A DNA stretch of 64,000 nucleotides, taken from assembly GCF_029873255.1 (NCBI RefSeq), contig NZ_CP123622.1, positions 2,517,001 to 2,581,000 of the forward strand, read 5' to 3'. Positions within the stretch are counted from its first letter, which is position 1, and the number at the start of each line of letters is the position of its first letter. This document shows, in pieces, positions 6,965 to 15,351 of the stretch. The position numbers and the translations under genes are program-made. The notes under the pieces are model-generated. The model was given only the letters and a program-made list of their open reading frames with translations, was not told the DNA's origin and did no database searches. The DNA is from Pigmentibacter sp. JX0631. Its GTDB lineage: Bacteria; Bdellovibrionota_B; Oligoflexia; Silvanigrellales; Silvanigrellaceae.

Positions 6965-8998
6965 ATGCAAAAAGAATTTGTAGATGAAAAATTAACAGGT
7001 TTTTCTAGATTTATTCAAGATGGAACTTATCAGCCTTTTAAAAAAAAGGAAGGAGGGCAAGAGTCCAAATCAGAATTAGGTGGAGTATATCAAACTACAG
7101 TTGGCAATACAAATTATTTAGTATTGTTCAAACAAGGAAGAAATGATGGCGAAACGATAAGTGAATTTATTGCTTCAAAATTTTATAATTATGCATTACA
7201 TGGTTTAGGAGCGAGTGTATTTCTTGCAACAAAAAATGAGAGAACACAAACAAAAGTTTTAAATAAACAAAAATTGCATTCAGAGGTATACATAGGCTCT
7301 GTTTTTTTTCAAGAATTTAAAGAAATATTTAAATTAATGAATTTAAGAGATCGTCCTATTTTTCTTCAGACATTTCACGATAAAAAAGCAAAAAATTTTG
7401 TAACTCAATATAAAAATACAAATTTAGGTGAAGTATTAGCAGTGAACTTATGGCTTGGAGATTATGATACTCATATTGCAAATTTAGGATTAGCAAATAT
7501 CAATGGTAATATGCATTTTGTTAAAATTGACCATGGATGGAGTTTTGCTGAAATCCAGAATCAAATGGATTACAAAAAGGTACCTTGGTCAAAATTAAAT
7601 GGTTTTGGAAAACCAACAAATCACTTTTCTGATTATGATTATGGCGACTTTTATACAAATCCAAACTATTCTTTTGCACAAAAACTTTATGCATTAAAAC
7701 AAATTGAGAGAGAAGATATTAGAAAAATTTTAATTCTATCTTTTAATGAATTGCAAATGTATTACAGCTTTAGTGCTTTTGAAGAGTTTGCACATTGGAT
7801 AGGTTTTCCTAAAAAAAATCAAATTTCAATTAAAAATTTAATTCACTACTTAGAGGAAAAATTATATTTAAGAGCTATTAGTGGAATTGAAAGCATAAAT
7901 AAAAATGGACTTTACTCGAATGAATTAGAAAGAAATGAATTGGCTAGTAAAGTTACATTAAAATTAATTTCATTTGGCTATGGATTGGGGAGATTAACAG
8001 AAAAAAATCTAGATCAGTATGATGACTGCGTGTTAAAAGAAGTAAAACATTTAGATAATCCTAGTAATCCAGATTACAATTTCTTTGGAAAGGATCGAGC
8101 TGTAAAAGGAAATAGATCTATTTTTTTTAATCCACGAACAGGACAACAAGAGTTTCGACAAATATCAGATACACGTGGAGAGCATACAAATAGAGCTTAT
8201 TCAAAAAAATTATCTACAACTTTAATTCGCCCAGATGGAAATACTACATTTCATGGAAGTATAGAAAACCCAGTAGGATTTATTCATAATTTATTTCAGG
8301 TACACAACAAAAATTGGAAATATGTTTTTAAATCTAATGCAAATACAAATTCGAAATGGTGGGTTGGAAATCAAAAAATAAATAATATGTATTTAAAAGA
8401 TATATACAAAGATCTTTATATTGAAATTGATCAATTAAGAAGTGATCTGCTTAATCATTCAAGAGAAAGACTCAGAGCAGATAATTATAATGAGCTTTTG
8501 GTTGGTTTAAATTCTCGTTCACTGTGTGGTATGTTCACACCATTAGCTGGAACAAAAAATATTTTAAATTTAGCTTCCTCTTATCTCGCAGCAATAAGAA
8601 TTTTAAAAAAGGATTTTCTTCCTACATTTATTTTTAGTGAAAGAAGTCGGATTGATAAAAAAATAAAAAAAGCAATCATACATCCTTTGACTTTGGAAGA
8701 AGTAATTGAGTGTTTATTAGTTGAAATGAAAACTAAATCAAAAGAGTTTTTAATGTTTCACTATACAATATTCCAAGAAAATTATGAACCAAGTAAATTT
8801 AGTTCAGAGACATATATTGTTCAAGTTAAATCAATCCTATACACCAAATTTGTTCATCATTCACAACGGTATGAAATAGAAAATTATTATAGGCAAAAAT
8901 TAAATGAAGCATATTCGAAAGGATTAAGAAATATTGGTCAATATGAAATGCCTCGACAGGTTGATATACAGCCAGAAATCTATGTTACACGTTTATAA
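6965..8998 (+). CDS. Large protein with an atypical kinase fold (HipA/PI3-PI4-kinase-like), possible effector
   Basis: A 677-residue protein without a signal peptide or membrane segment. The first 220 residues read like an atypical kinase: a glycine-containing strand (GGVYQTTVG, about 39-47), a strand lysine (Lys56 in LVLFKQG), a helix glutamate (Glu67), a catalytic-loop-like GDYDTHIAN (165-173; Asp168 and Asn173) and a metal-binding-like KIDHG (Asp189). This order is shared by HipA, PI3/PI4 kinases and several Legionella effectors. The C-terminal 450 residues are unassigned. Exported effectors of intracellular bacteria often lack signal peptides, which would fit, but no secretion signal is visible. 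Codon use is AT-rich like its neighbours. Function is inferred from motif order only. The ribosome-binding site (AGGATG) is weak. Confidence 0.5.
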   Translation: MQKEFVDEKLTGFSRFIQDGTYQPFKKKEGGQESKSELGGVYQTTVGNTNYLVLFKQGRNDGETISEFIASKFYNYALHGLGASVFLATKNERTQTKVLNKQKLHSEVYIGSVFFQEFKEIFKLMNLRDRPIFLQTFHDKKAKNFVTQYKNTNLGEVLAVNLWLGDYDTHIANLGLANINGNMHFVKIDHGWSFAEIQNQMDYKKVPWSKLNGFGKPTNHFSDYDYGDFYTNPNYSFAQKLYALKQIEREDIRKILILSFNELQMYYSFSAFEEFAHWIGFPKKNQISIKNLIHYLEEKLYLRAISGIESINKNGLYSNELERNELASKVTLKLISFGYGLGRLTEKNLDQYDDCVLKEVKHLDNPSNPDYNFFGKDRAVKGNRSIFFNPRTGQQEFRQISDTRGEHTNRAYSKKLSTTLIRPDGNTTFHGSIENPVGFIHNLFQVHNKNWKYVFKSNANTNSKWWVGNQKINNMYLKDIYKDLYIEIDQLRSDLLNHSRERLRADNYNELLVGLNSRSLCGMFTPLAGTKNILNLASSYLAAIRILKKDFLPTFIFSERSRIDKKIKKAIIHPLTLEEVIECLLVEMKTKSKEFLMFHYTIFQENYEPSKFSSETYIVQVKSILYTKFVHHSQRYEIENYYRQKLNEAYSKGLRNIGQYEMPRQVDIQPEIYVTRL

Positions 8999-9001
8999 TA
9001 T

Positions 9002-9619
9002 TTAATGCAGAGGTATAAATTTTAATTGTAACTCTTTATTATTATCAAAAGTACAATAGTCATTTAAATTATAACAATTGACGCTTTTAGTAATGGTACC
9101 TAACTGAAATTCGCTCCCTTTTTTATTTAAAGAAAAGTATGAAGTGTTTTTTATTGTATTTGTAGTTAAATAATTTTTATTGTTTTTGGTATTTAAAAAT
9201 TTAATCCGAACTGGAGCAGTTTTTAAAATACTTCTACTTGTTGATATAATAGGTTCTTGCAATTTATGCTCTAACTTGCTTCCATTGCAAATAAAAGGAC
9301 TGGACTCACTAGGTTCAAGAACTACAATGTTTGAATTTTTGGTATTATTATATTGCAATTTAATATAAGCAAAAGAAAAATCATACCATAAATTGTAGAT
9401 TGAAAAATTTCCTTTATATTCATTATTTTGTTCAATTATAGCGGCATAAGGTTTACAGTAATCCATAATTCTTAAATCTATATCTACGGCGTAAGAAAAC
9501 GAATCAATATAATTATTATAATTTTCTTCTTCAAATTCATCTTGTTCTTTAATGGGAGCGAAACATGCTAGTGCACTTGATGAAACTAAAAAAGCAATTG
9601 AGGCAGCAAGTATTTTCAT
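9002..9619 (-). CDS. Small exported protein of unknown function
   Basis: A 205-residue protein with a clear Sec signal peptide (1 to about 18, ending SSALA before Cys19). The residues before that Cys are a normal signal-peptidase-I site rather than a good lipobox, so it is probably soluble and periplasmic or secreted. Five or six cysteines are spread along the mature chain, allowing disulfides. The rest is rich in Asn, Tyr and Lys, and no family was recognised. AAGGGG stands five bases before the ATG. It converges on the kinase-like gene with only three bases between the stops. Confidence 0.6.
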   Translation of the reverse strand: MKILAASIAFLVSSSALACFAPIKEQDEFEEENYNNYIDSFSYAVDIDLRIMDYCKPYAAIIEQNNEYKGNFSIYNLWYDFSFAYIKLQYNNTKNSNIVVLEPSESSPFICNGSKLEHKLQEPIISTSRSILKTAPVRIKFLNTKNNKNYLTTNTIKNTSYFSLNKKGSEFQLGTITKSVNCYNLNDYCTFDNNKELQLKFIPLH

Positions 9620-9844
9620 AAAAACCCCTTAAAATCAAAATTAGAAAAGTTTATTTTATGAAATTTATTAAAAACATAAAACATAATATTTTCTATCAAA
9701 AATACTTTTGGTAAGCAATTTAATAAAATTTAAATTATTTTTTTTTATTTTTTTAAAGATGTTAAGAATGAATTTTTTAATTTAACTTAAAATAAATAAA
9801 TAAATTTCAGAAAATATAAGAAAAACTTTGATATACCGCTTTTG

Positions 9845-10318
9845 TTAATCGGTTGTTTCATCGAAAAGAAAATCCTTAGCAATTTGAGCTTTAAGCTTAG
9901 ACAGGGAATCTTTCGAACCATCCGATAAGACTAGAACAGTATCATCACCAGCTATGGTTCCACATAAATATTTATAACCATTTTCTATTCCTGATTTTTC
10001 CTCGAAACTCAATTTTTCATCTATTACGATTGCAAGCGAATTTGCATGTCCTGGAAGGGTATGTAACACGAGAATATTTGGTTGTGAGAGTTTTATTTCA
10101 AGTATTTGACTTTGTGTTTTCGTAAATTGATCTAAGACTGTGTAGTAATTATTTATTTTTGCAATTCCTAACTTTTTAAGTCTTCGAGATAAGCTTGATT
10201 GCGGGATATCAATACCTAATGTCTTAAGTTTTTCAACTAACTCATTCTGTTGAGAAATTTTTTGCCCTTTAATGGTATCGACAATAATGCGATCTTCTTG
10301 TTGCGTATTTTGTTTCAT
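9845..10318 (-). CDS. argR: Arginine repressor, ArgR family
   Basis: A 157-residue protein, the usual ArgR length. The N-terminal winged helix (about 1-75) ends in SSLSRRLKKLGIAKINNYY, the DNA-recognition region. The C-terminal oligomerisation and arginine-binding domain contains LPGHANSLAIVID and GTIAGDDTVLVL, close to the hallmark GTIAGDDT of ArgR. ArgR hexamers bind ARG boxes when arginine is abundant and repress arginine synthesis or uptake genes. The start at 10318 is chosen because ArgR homology begins there and AGGA lies eight bases upstream; the 21 residues added by the longer frame look unlike ArgR. It is divergent from an amino-acid-binding protein gene that may be its target. Confidence 0.9.
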   Translation of the reverse strand: MKQNTQQEDRIIVDTIKGQKISQQNELVEKLKTLGIDIPQSSLSRRLKKLGIAKINNYYTVLDQFTKTQSQILEIKLSQPNILVLHTLPGHANSLAIVIDEKLSFEEKSGIENGYKYLCGTIAGDDTVLVLSDGSKDSLSKLKAQIAKDFLFDETTD

Positions 10319-10446
10319 TATAAAATCCTGATTAATAAAAATGGCAAAGCATTTGGCATGCAATATTTCAATATTAAACAAGCCTGTTCCAAGTTAAATT
10401 AAAGAGCGCTTGATCAGATGTCAAATAATCTCAAAAAGGAAATTTC

Positions 10447-10474
10447 TTGATTCAATAGAGCATCTAAGTATAAG
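10447..10474 (+). promoter_or_regulatory. Sigma-70-type promoter candidate for the amino-acid-binding protein gene
   Basis: TTGATT (10447-10452), a 16-base spacer, and TATAAG (10469-10474) lie 70 bases before the start at 10545. The sequence just upstream has TGATCA and TTGATTCAA half-palindromes that could hold an ArgR or other operator, but no clear 18-base ARG box was found. Confidence 0.4.
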
Positions 10475-10544
10475 ATATTTAATTAGATAAATTACCTGTA
10501 TTAATAAATGGAAGTGATTTTTTTTGGTGTTGGAGAAAAATTTT

Positions 10545-11324
10545 ATGAAATTAAAGATTTGTTTTCTTCAATCAGTTTTTTTTATTTTGACATTGTTTGA
10601 TATAAAAGCATATTCTGAAAAACAAAGCTCAAATTTAAGAGAGAAAGTTAGATCTTTAAAAGTTTGCACAACTGGTGGATTTGTTCCTTTTTCTTCTTAC
10701 TCGAATGGAGCTTGGATAGGATTTGACATTGAGATGATTCAGGAATTTAGTAAGATAAACCATTTTAAATATAGAATTTACAATTTCAATATAGATGATA
10801 TTTTTCAAGCTCTAAAAGAAAATAAATGTGATCTTATTGCAGCTGGAATAACAATAACAGATGAAAGAAAAAAAGATTTTTTATTTAGTTTTCCATATTA
10901 TACTAGTGGTATTGTATATTTATATAGCAAAGGAAATTCAGAAATTGATAGGCTTGAAAAGTTTGAAATGCTTAATTCTGCAAAATTCAAAGTTGGAGTG
11001 AAATTAGGAACTACAAACGATTATTTTGCAGTAAAGTATTTAGGAAATGCAAATATTACTAAATATACAGATTATACTGAAATTTTAAACGCTGTTAAAA
11101 TTGGAGCAGTTGACTATGTCATTGTTGATTTAAGTTTTGCTGCATTTATTGAGAAAAAAAATCCAAATCAATTTCTTTTTAAATTAACACCTGAAGATCA
11201 TGAAATGTATGGAATTGCAGCAAGAAAAAATAATAAAGATTTGATAAATAGCTTTAATTTGTTTTTAGATAAATGGAAAAATTCAGGAAAGTATGAAAAA
11301 ACATTAAAAAAATATTTTAATTAA
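10545..11324 (+). CDS. Periplasmic amino-acid-binding protein (transporter substrate-binding domain, SBP_bac_3)
   Basis: A 259-residue protein with a signal peptide (1 to about 24). The mature chain starts with the SBP family-3 pattern LKVCTTGGFVPFSS and GFDIEMIQEF, followed by ALKENKCDLIAAGITITDERKKDFLFS, the ligand-binding core of polar-amino-acid receptors. The Arg of TDERK and the Asp of VDYVIVD are the usual ligand contacts for alpha-amino groups. Its divergent neighbour is argR, so arginine, ornithine or lysine are likely ligands. No permease or ATPase gene is adjacent, so it either works with a transporter encoded elsewhere or is a sensor-type receptor. The ATG at 10545 is preferred over the GTG at 10524 because GGAG lies between them. 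Confidence 0.8.
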   Translation: MKLKICFLQSVFFILTLFDIKAYSEKQSSNLREKVRSLKVCTTGGFVPFSSYSNGAWIGFDIEMIQEFSKINHFKYRIYNFNIDDIFQALKENKCDLIAAGITITDERKKDFLFSFPYYTSGIVYLYSKGNSEIDRLEKFEMLNSAKFKVGVKLGTTNDYFAVKYLGNANITKYTDYTEILNAVKIGAVDYVIVDLSFAAFIEKKNPNQFLFKLTPEDHEMYGIAARKNNKDLINSFNLFLDKWKNSGKYEKTLKKYFN

Positions 11325-11411
11325 TTAAAAAAATAAAAGAACCAAAATTTTGACATTAAATTTAAATAAAAGCAGTACGATAAAAAATCGCATTTTCAAT
11401 TTGAGGTAAGT

Positions 11412-12959
11412 ATGTCAAATGATAAAAATATGAAAAGAATTGTAATTGCTTCATCTCTTGGAACAGTATTTGAGTGGTATGATTTTTATCTTTATGGAAC
11501 CTTGGCTGTCTTCTTTGGTTCTTTATTTTTTCCAAAAGGAAATGAAACTGCGGGGTTTTTAGCAAGTCTTGCAACTTTTGGAGCTGGTTTTGCTGTTCGC
11601 CCATTTGGGGCTATTATTTTTGGTAGAATTGGTGATTTATTTGGAAGAAAATATACATTCTTAATTACAATAATTGTAATGGGACTTTCTACAGCTCTTG
11701 TAGGATTGTTACCAACTTATGAACAGCTGGGAATTTTTGCACCTATTTTGTTAACTGTGTTACGTTTGACACAAGGGCTGGCTTTAGGTGGGGAATATGG
11801 TGGAGCAGCAACTTATGTTGCTGAACATGCTCCACATCAAAAACGTGGACTTCATACAAGTTTTATACAAACTACTGCTACTCTAGGTTTTCTTTTATCA
11901 CTTATTGTTATTTTGTCTTGCCGGTTATCCTTAAGTGAAAATGATTTTAAAGTTTGGGGATGGAGAATTCCATTTTTAATATCAATTGTTCTATTAATTG
12001 TATCAGTATATATTCGTTTAAAATTGCACGAATCTCCTCTATTCTTAAAAATGAAAGAATCAGGAACTCGTTCACTCTCACCTTTAAGAGATAGTTTTAC
12101 AAAAATACCAAATCTAAAATTAGTTTTATTATCATTATTCGGAGCCACCGCTGGGCAAGGTGTAGTTTGGTATACAGGACAGTTTTATGCACTTTTTTTT
12201 CTCCAAAATACTCTGAAAATAGATTTTAAAAATTCGTATTTAATGATTGCTGTTTCTCTAATTTTGGCCACGCCTTTTTTTATCTTTTTTGGAAAACTAT
12301 CTGATAAAATAGGAAGAAAAAAAGTTATTTTAACAGGCTGTTTATTAGCAGCTATTGCATATATTCCAATTTTTAAAGCTATTACTTTCTATGGAAATCC
12401 TGCTTTGAGTGAAGCAATGGAAAAAAATCCAATAGTAATTGAGGCAAATAATTGCAAATCAGAATGTGAGCAATTAAAAGAATTTCTTTCAAAAAAAGGC
12501 TATAATTTTGATTTACAAACAAATACTAATATCCCAAGCGAGAGTTTATCTGTAAAAATAGGTTCAATGGAAATAAAATCTTTTGATGGAAAATTGGTGG
12601 AAGACGCTTTAATTGCTGCAAAATATCCAGCTACAGCAAATCCAAATGAAATTAATTATGTAGCTGTAATTCTTTTATTAACGATTTTAGTAATATTTGT
12701 TACCATGGTCTACGGGCCAATTGCGGCCTTTCTAGTAGAATTATTCCCTACAAATATTCGTTATACATCTATGTCGTTTCCTTATCACATAGGCAATGGT
12801 TGGTTTGGAGGATTCTTACCTTTAATTGCTGCTTCTATGGTAATTTACACAGGAAATATTTATGCTGGATTATATTATCCGATGGCAGTTGCATTTATGA
12901 CCTTAATTATTGGTGGTTTATATCTTAAAGAAACGAAAGATAATAAAATGGATCGTTGA
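11412..12959 (+). CDS. MFS transporter, metabolite:H+ symporter (MHS/ProP-like) family
   Basis: A 515-residue protein with about 12 membrane segments. The MHS signature FEWYDFYLYG occurs near the start, followed by GRIGDLFGRK (the MFS motif between helices 2 and 3) and RLTQGLALGGEYGGA in helix 4; the second motif LSDKIGRKK lies after helix 8. The family imports osmolytes, dicarboxylates, shikimate or similar compounds with protons. A hydrophilic insert (about 330-410, with two Cys) projects between late helices, as seen in one MHS subgroup. TGAGGT lies before the ATG. A TTGACA at 11350-11355 could be a -35 element, though the best -10 is badly spaced. The substrate cannot be told. Confidence 0.85.
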   Translation: MSNDKNMKRIVIASSLGTVFEWYDFYLYGTLAVFFGSLFFPKGNETAGFLASLATFGAGFAVRPFGAIIFGRIGDLFGRKYTFLITIIVMGLSTALVGLLPTYEQLGIFAPILLTVLRLTQGLALGGEYGGAATYVAEHAPHQKRGLHTSFIQTTATLGFLLSLIVILSCRLSLSENDFKVWGWRIPFLISIVLLIVSVYIRLKLHESPLFLKMKESGTRSLSPLRDSFTKIPNLKLVLLSLFGATAGQGVVWYTGQFYALFFLQNTLKIDFKNSYLMIAVSLILATPFFIFFGKLSDKIGRKKVILTGCLLAAIAYIPIFKAITFYGNPALSEAMEKNPIVIEANNCKSECEQLKEFLSKKGYNFDLQTNTNIPSESLSVKIGSMEIKSFDGKLVEDALIAAKYPATANPNEINYVAVILLLTILVIFVTMVYGPIAAFLVELFPTNIRYTSMSFPYHIGNGWFGGFLPLIAASMVIYTGNIYAGLYYPMAVAFMTLIIGGLYLKETKDNKMDR

Positions 12960-12960
12960 A

Positions 12961-14601
12961 TTATTGGGGAATTATCATTTTTTTAAAATAAAGATCTTGT
13001 GAATACAATTTTACATAACTATCTTCATTAGTGTATCCCATTAAATCGTAATTTATTAAATACTTTGATATGTAATTTAACATTGGAATAATTGTGTAAT
13101 TTTCTAATCCTTTTTTAGCAGCTTTTTGTAAAAGTTTATTTCTGACATTATAATCATTTTCTTGACTTGCTTTATCAAGAAGGGCATCAAATGTTTTATC
13201 ATTCATAAAAGTATGATTTTCTTTGTGCTTTGATTTTAAGATGCTTAGATATTCAATTGCATCTATATAATTAGGATAAAATTTATTGATAGATAATTGA
13301 TAATTTCCTTTTCTAACATCTTGAATATTGTTTTTAATTTCTTGTTTTTCTAGTGTTAAAGTAATATTTAAATTTTTTTCAAGCATTTCAGCAATACCTA
13401 AAGCTATTTTATGATTATCTGGGTAGTAGTTATATTTTAGCTTTAGACTCAAACGTTTTTTTTCATACCCTGCTTCTTTCATTAACTTTTTTGCTTCTAA
13501 GATCCTTTTTTCGTAAGTCCAAAAGGCCCAATCTGGGATATATACTTTATAGTCTTCAATATTATAAGGTACTATATCAAATATTTTAAATTCAGGTTTA
13601 GATAAAACTCTTTTTGCTAAATCAGATCTATCGATAACTAATGAGATTGCTTTTCTTAGTTTTACATTATTTTTAAAGGGCTCTATAGATGTATTAACCA
13701 GCAAAAGAACAGAGTCATTAGAAGGATTAAATTGTATTTGATTATCTACTAACTTATTTTCTAAATATGGTAAATCTTCAGATGAAATATTAGCACTAGT
13801 AATGTTAGCTTGACCTGTCAAGTACATGTTTATTTGTGAAAGAATATCTTCCATAAAAAAGTAAGTTACTTTATTTATTTGGACTTTATCTTTATTATAA
13901 AAGTAGGGATTTTTTTCTAAAATAATATATTTATCTTCTTCATATGATTGAATTTGATATGCTGAATTTGACATTGTTGGGAAATGTTCAATGAATTTAC
14001 CGTTTTTATCGTAACTTCTTGGGTGCAAGCAAACATAATTAATGCTACTAAGAAGTTCTAAAAAATGGGGAAAAGGATGTTCGAGTTTTAAAAGGAGAGT
14101 TCGAGGATTTATTACTTGCACACCAAGAAATTTTTGTGACAGTTTTCCCTCAAACACTTTTTTACTATTCAAAATAGGAAAGGCGCTAAAGCCTACAATT
14201 GTTGAAATATTTGGATTCATAAGACGTTTTATTGGCAATGCACAATGTTCAGCTGTTACCTGAGTGCCGTCAGACCATTTTGCATTTGATCTAATCTTAA
14301 AAATATATGTTTTATTATTATCTTCTACTCTGTATGATTCAGCTATAGCCATAATGACTTTACCATTTCTATCTATACGAGTAAGACCTTCAAACATATC
14401 TTGGAGAATCTGTTCGGTGGGTTTATCATTTGTATTTGTTGGATCGAAGGTAATTGGTTTTCCTCCAGAAAACCTAGTTAATTCATCACGTAATACAACT
14501 TTTTGAGCTACGGCAACAAAATTAAAGTTACAAATCATGAAACAAAAAATTATTGTCTTTAGATATCTGATAAATTTTATGAAATGAGAAGTTTTTTGCA
14601 T
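12961..14601 (-). CDS. Periplasmic peptide-binding protein, ABC transporter family 5 (OppA/DppA-like)
   Basis: About 546 residues with a signal peptide ending near FVAVA. The mature protein has the SBP_bac_5 layout: DEL...FDPTNTNDKPTEQILQDMFEGLTRID, then YIFKIRSNAKWSDGTQVTAEHC, the classical lobe-I motif, and VKLRKAISLVIDR in the middle. Family members bind oligopeptides, or sometimes nickel or sugars, for import. The start is placed at the ATG at 14601, giving a normal signal peptide; a further 33 residues upstream look unlike a leader. No Opp permease genes are beside it. It converges on the MFS gene with one base between stops. Confidence 0.8.
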   Translation of the reverse strand: MQKTSHFIKFIRYLKTIIFCFMICNFNFVAVAQKVVLRDELTRFSGGKPITFDPTNTNDKPTEQILQDMFEGLTRIDRNGKVIMAIAESYRVEDNNKTYIFKIRSNAKWSDGTQVTAEHCALPIKRLMNPNISTIVGFSAFPILNSKKVFEGKLSQKFLGVQVINPRTLLLKLEHPFPHFLELLSSINYVCLHPRSYDKNGKFIEHFPTMSNSAYQIQSYEEDKYIILEKNPYFYNKDKVQINKVTYFFMEDILSQINMYLTGQANITSANISSEDLPYLENKLVDNQIQFNPSNDSVLLLVNTSIEPFKNNVKLRKAISLVIDRSDLAKRVLSKPEFKIFDIVPYNIEDYKVYIPDWAFWTYEKRILEAKKLMKEAGYEKKRLSLKLKYNYYPDNHKIALGIAEMLEKNLNITLTLEKQEIKNNIQDVRKGNYQLSINKFYPNYIDAIEYLSILKSKHKENHTFMNDKTFDALLDKASQENDYNVRNKLLQKAAKKGLENYTIIPMLNYISKYLINYDLMGYTNEDSYVKLYSQDLYFKKMIIPQ

Positions 14602-14823
14602 AAAAAATGACTCACAAATATATAGACTTATATGTTCATTCCTAATTTTGTAATCTGAACAAAAATAAATGACTAAAATTATTTTATATGACTTAAGCAC
14701 TTCTAAGCAAGCAGATTATACTTTAAAACTTATTTATTCAGGAAAGATTAGAATAGGTAGTGAAATATTGTTCTTTTTATTGTTCAATGAAAAAGTTGTC
14801 TTTAAACATATTTAGGAGGGGGA

Positions 14824-15303
14824 ATGTATTTACTAAGTATTAAAGAGTTAAAAATCGCAATTCTTGAGAATGGCTTATCAGAGCAAATACAATATATTTA
14901 TTTGTTTATTTTTATAGCGTTTTTTTCTGTGTTTTCTGAAGTCTATGTTTTTTTTCCAACAACTCCTACAATATTTGACAAAATTCAGTCGATTCTTAGT
15001 ATTTTAATTCAACTGGTGGGAATCTATTTGGCATATCGTATGCATGGAGGTAAGGAAGGAAACTCTTTTATTACCAAGTTTATTCCTATCTATGTTGTAC
15101 TTGCATTCCGCTTTATCATTTTTACATTGCTGACAATGCTTGGAAGTATGCCATTATTATGGGGTCTTTCTTTTTTAATACCTAAAGATTACATGGGTGA
15201 TTTGGCAAATATATTTTATTTTGCTTATATTCCTATTCTTGAAATTGTGTTTTATTTGCGATTGACAAAGCATTTAAAAGACTTAAAAGACGTAAAGATA
15301 TAA
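14824..15303 (+). CDS. Small integral membrane protein of unknown function
   Basis: A 159-residue protein with four predicted membrane spans (about 22-44, 55-70, 85-112 and 128-148) and charged ends. The ribosome-binding site AGGAGGGGGA directly upstream is the strongest in this stretch, which suggests the gene is well translated. No family was recognised and no catalytic residues are apparent. It converges on the asmA gene, with a near-perfect hairpin terminator between them. Confidence 0.6.
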   Translation: MYLLSIKELKIAILENGLSEQIQYIYLFIFIAFFSVFSEVYVFFPTTPTIFDKIQSILSILIQLVGIYLAYRMHGGKEGNSFITKFIPIYVVLAFRFIIFTLLTMLGSMPLLWGLSFLIPKDYMGDLANIFYFAYIPILEIVFYLRLTKHLKDLKDVKI

Positions 15304-15321
15304 TATTATAATTATTTTCTC

Positions 15322-15351
15322 AGAAGTAAAAAAGAAAGCTTTTTTACTTCT
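15322..15351. terminator. Bidirectional rho-independent terminator between convergent genes
   Basis: AGAAGTAAAAAAG (15322-15334), a four-base loop AAAG, and the perfect complement CTTTTTTACTTCT (15339-15351) form a 13-pair stem. It is followed by T/A-rich sequence on both sides and lies exactly between the stop codons of the membrane protein gene and asmA. The symmetric A- and T-runs fit termination in both directions. Confidence 0.75.

Noticed and set aside
12961-14700. Longer N-terminus of the peptide-binding protein starting at 14700
   Set aside because: The extra 33 residues are not leader-like and bury the signal peptide; the ATG at 14601 gives a normal one.
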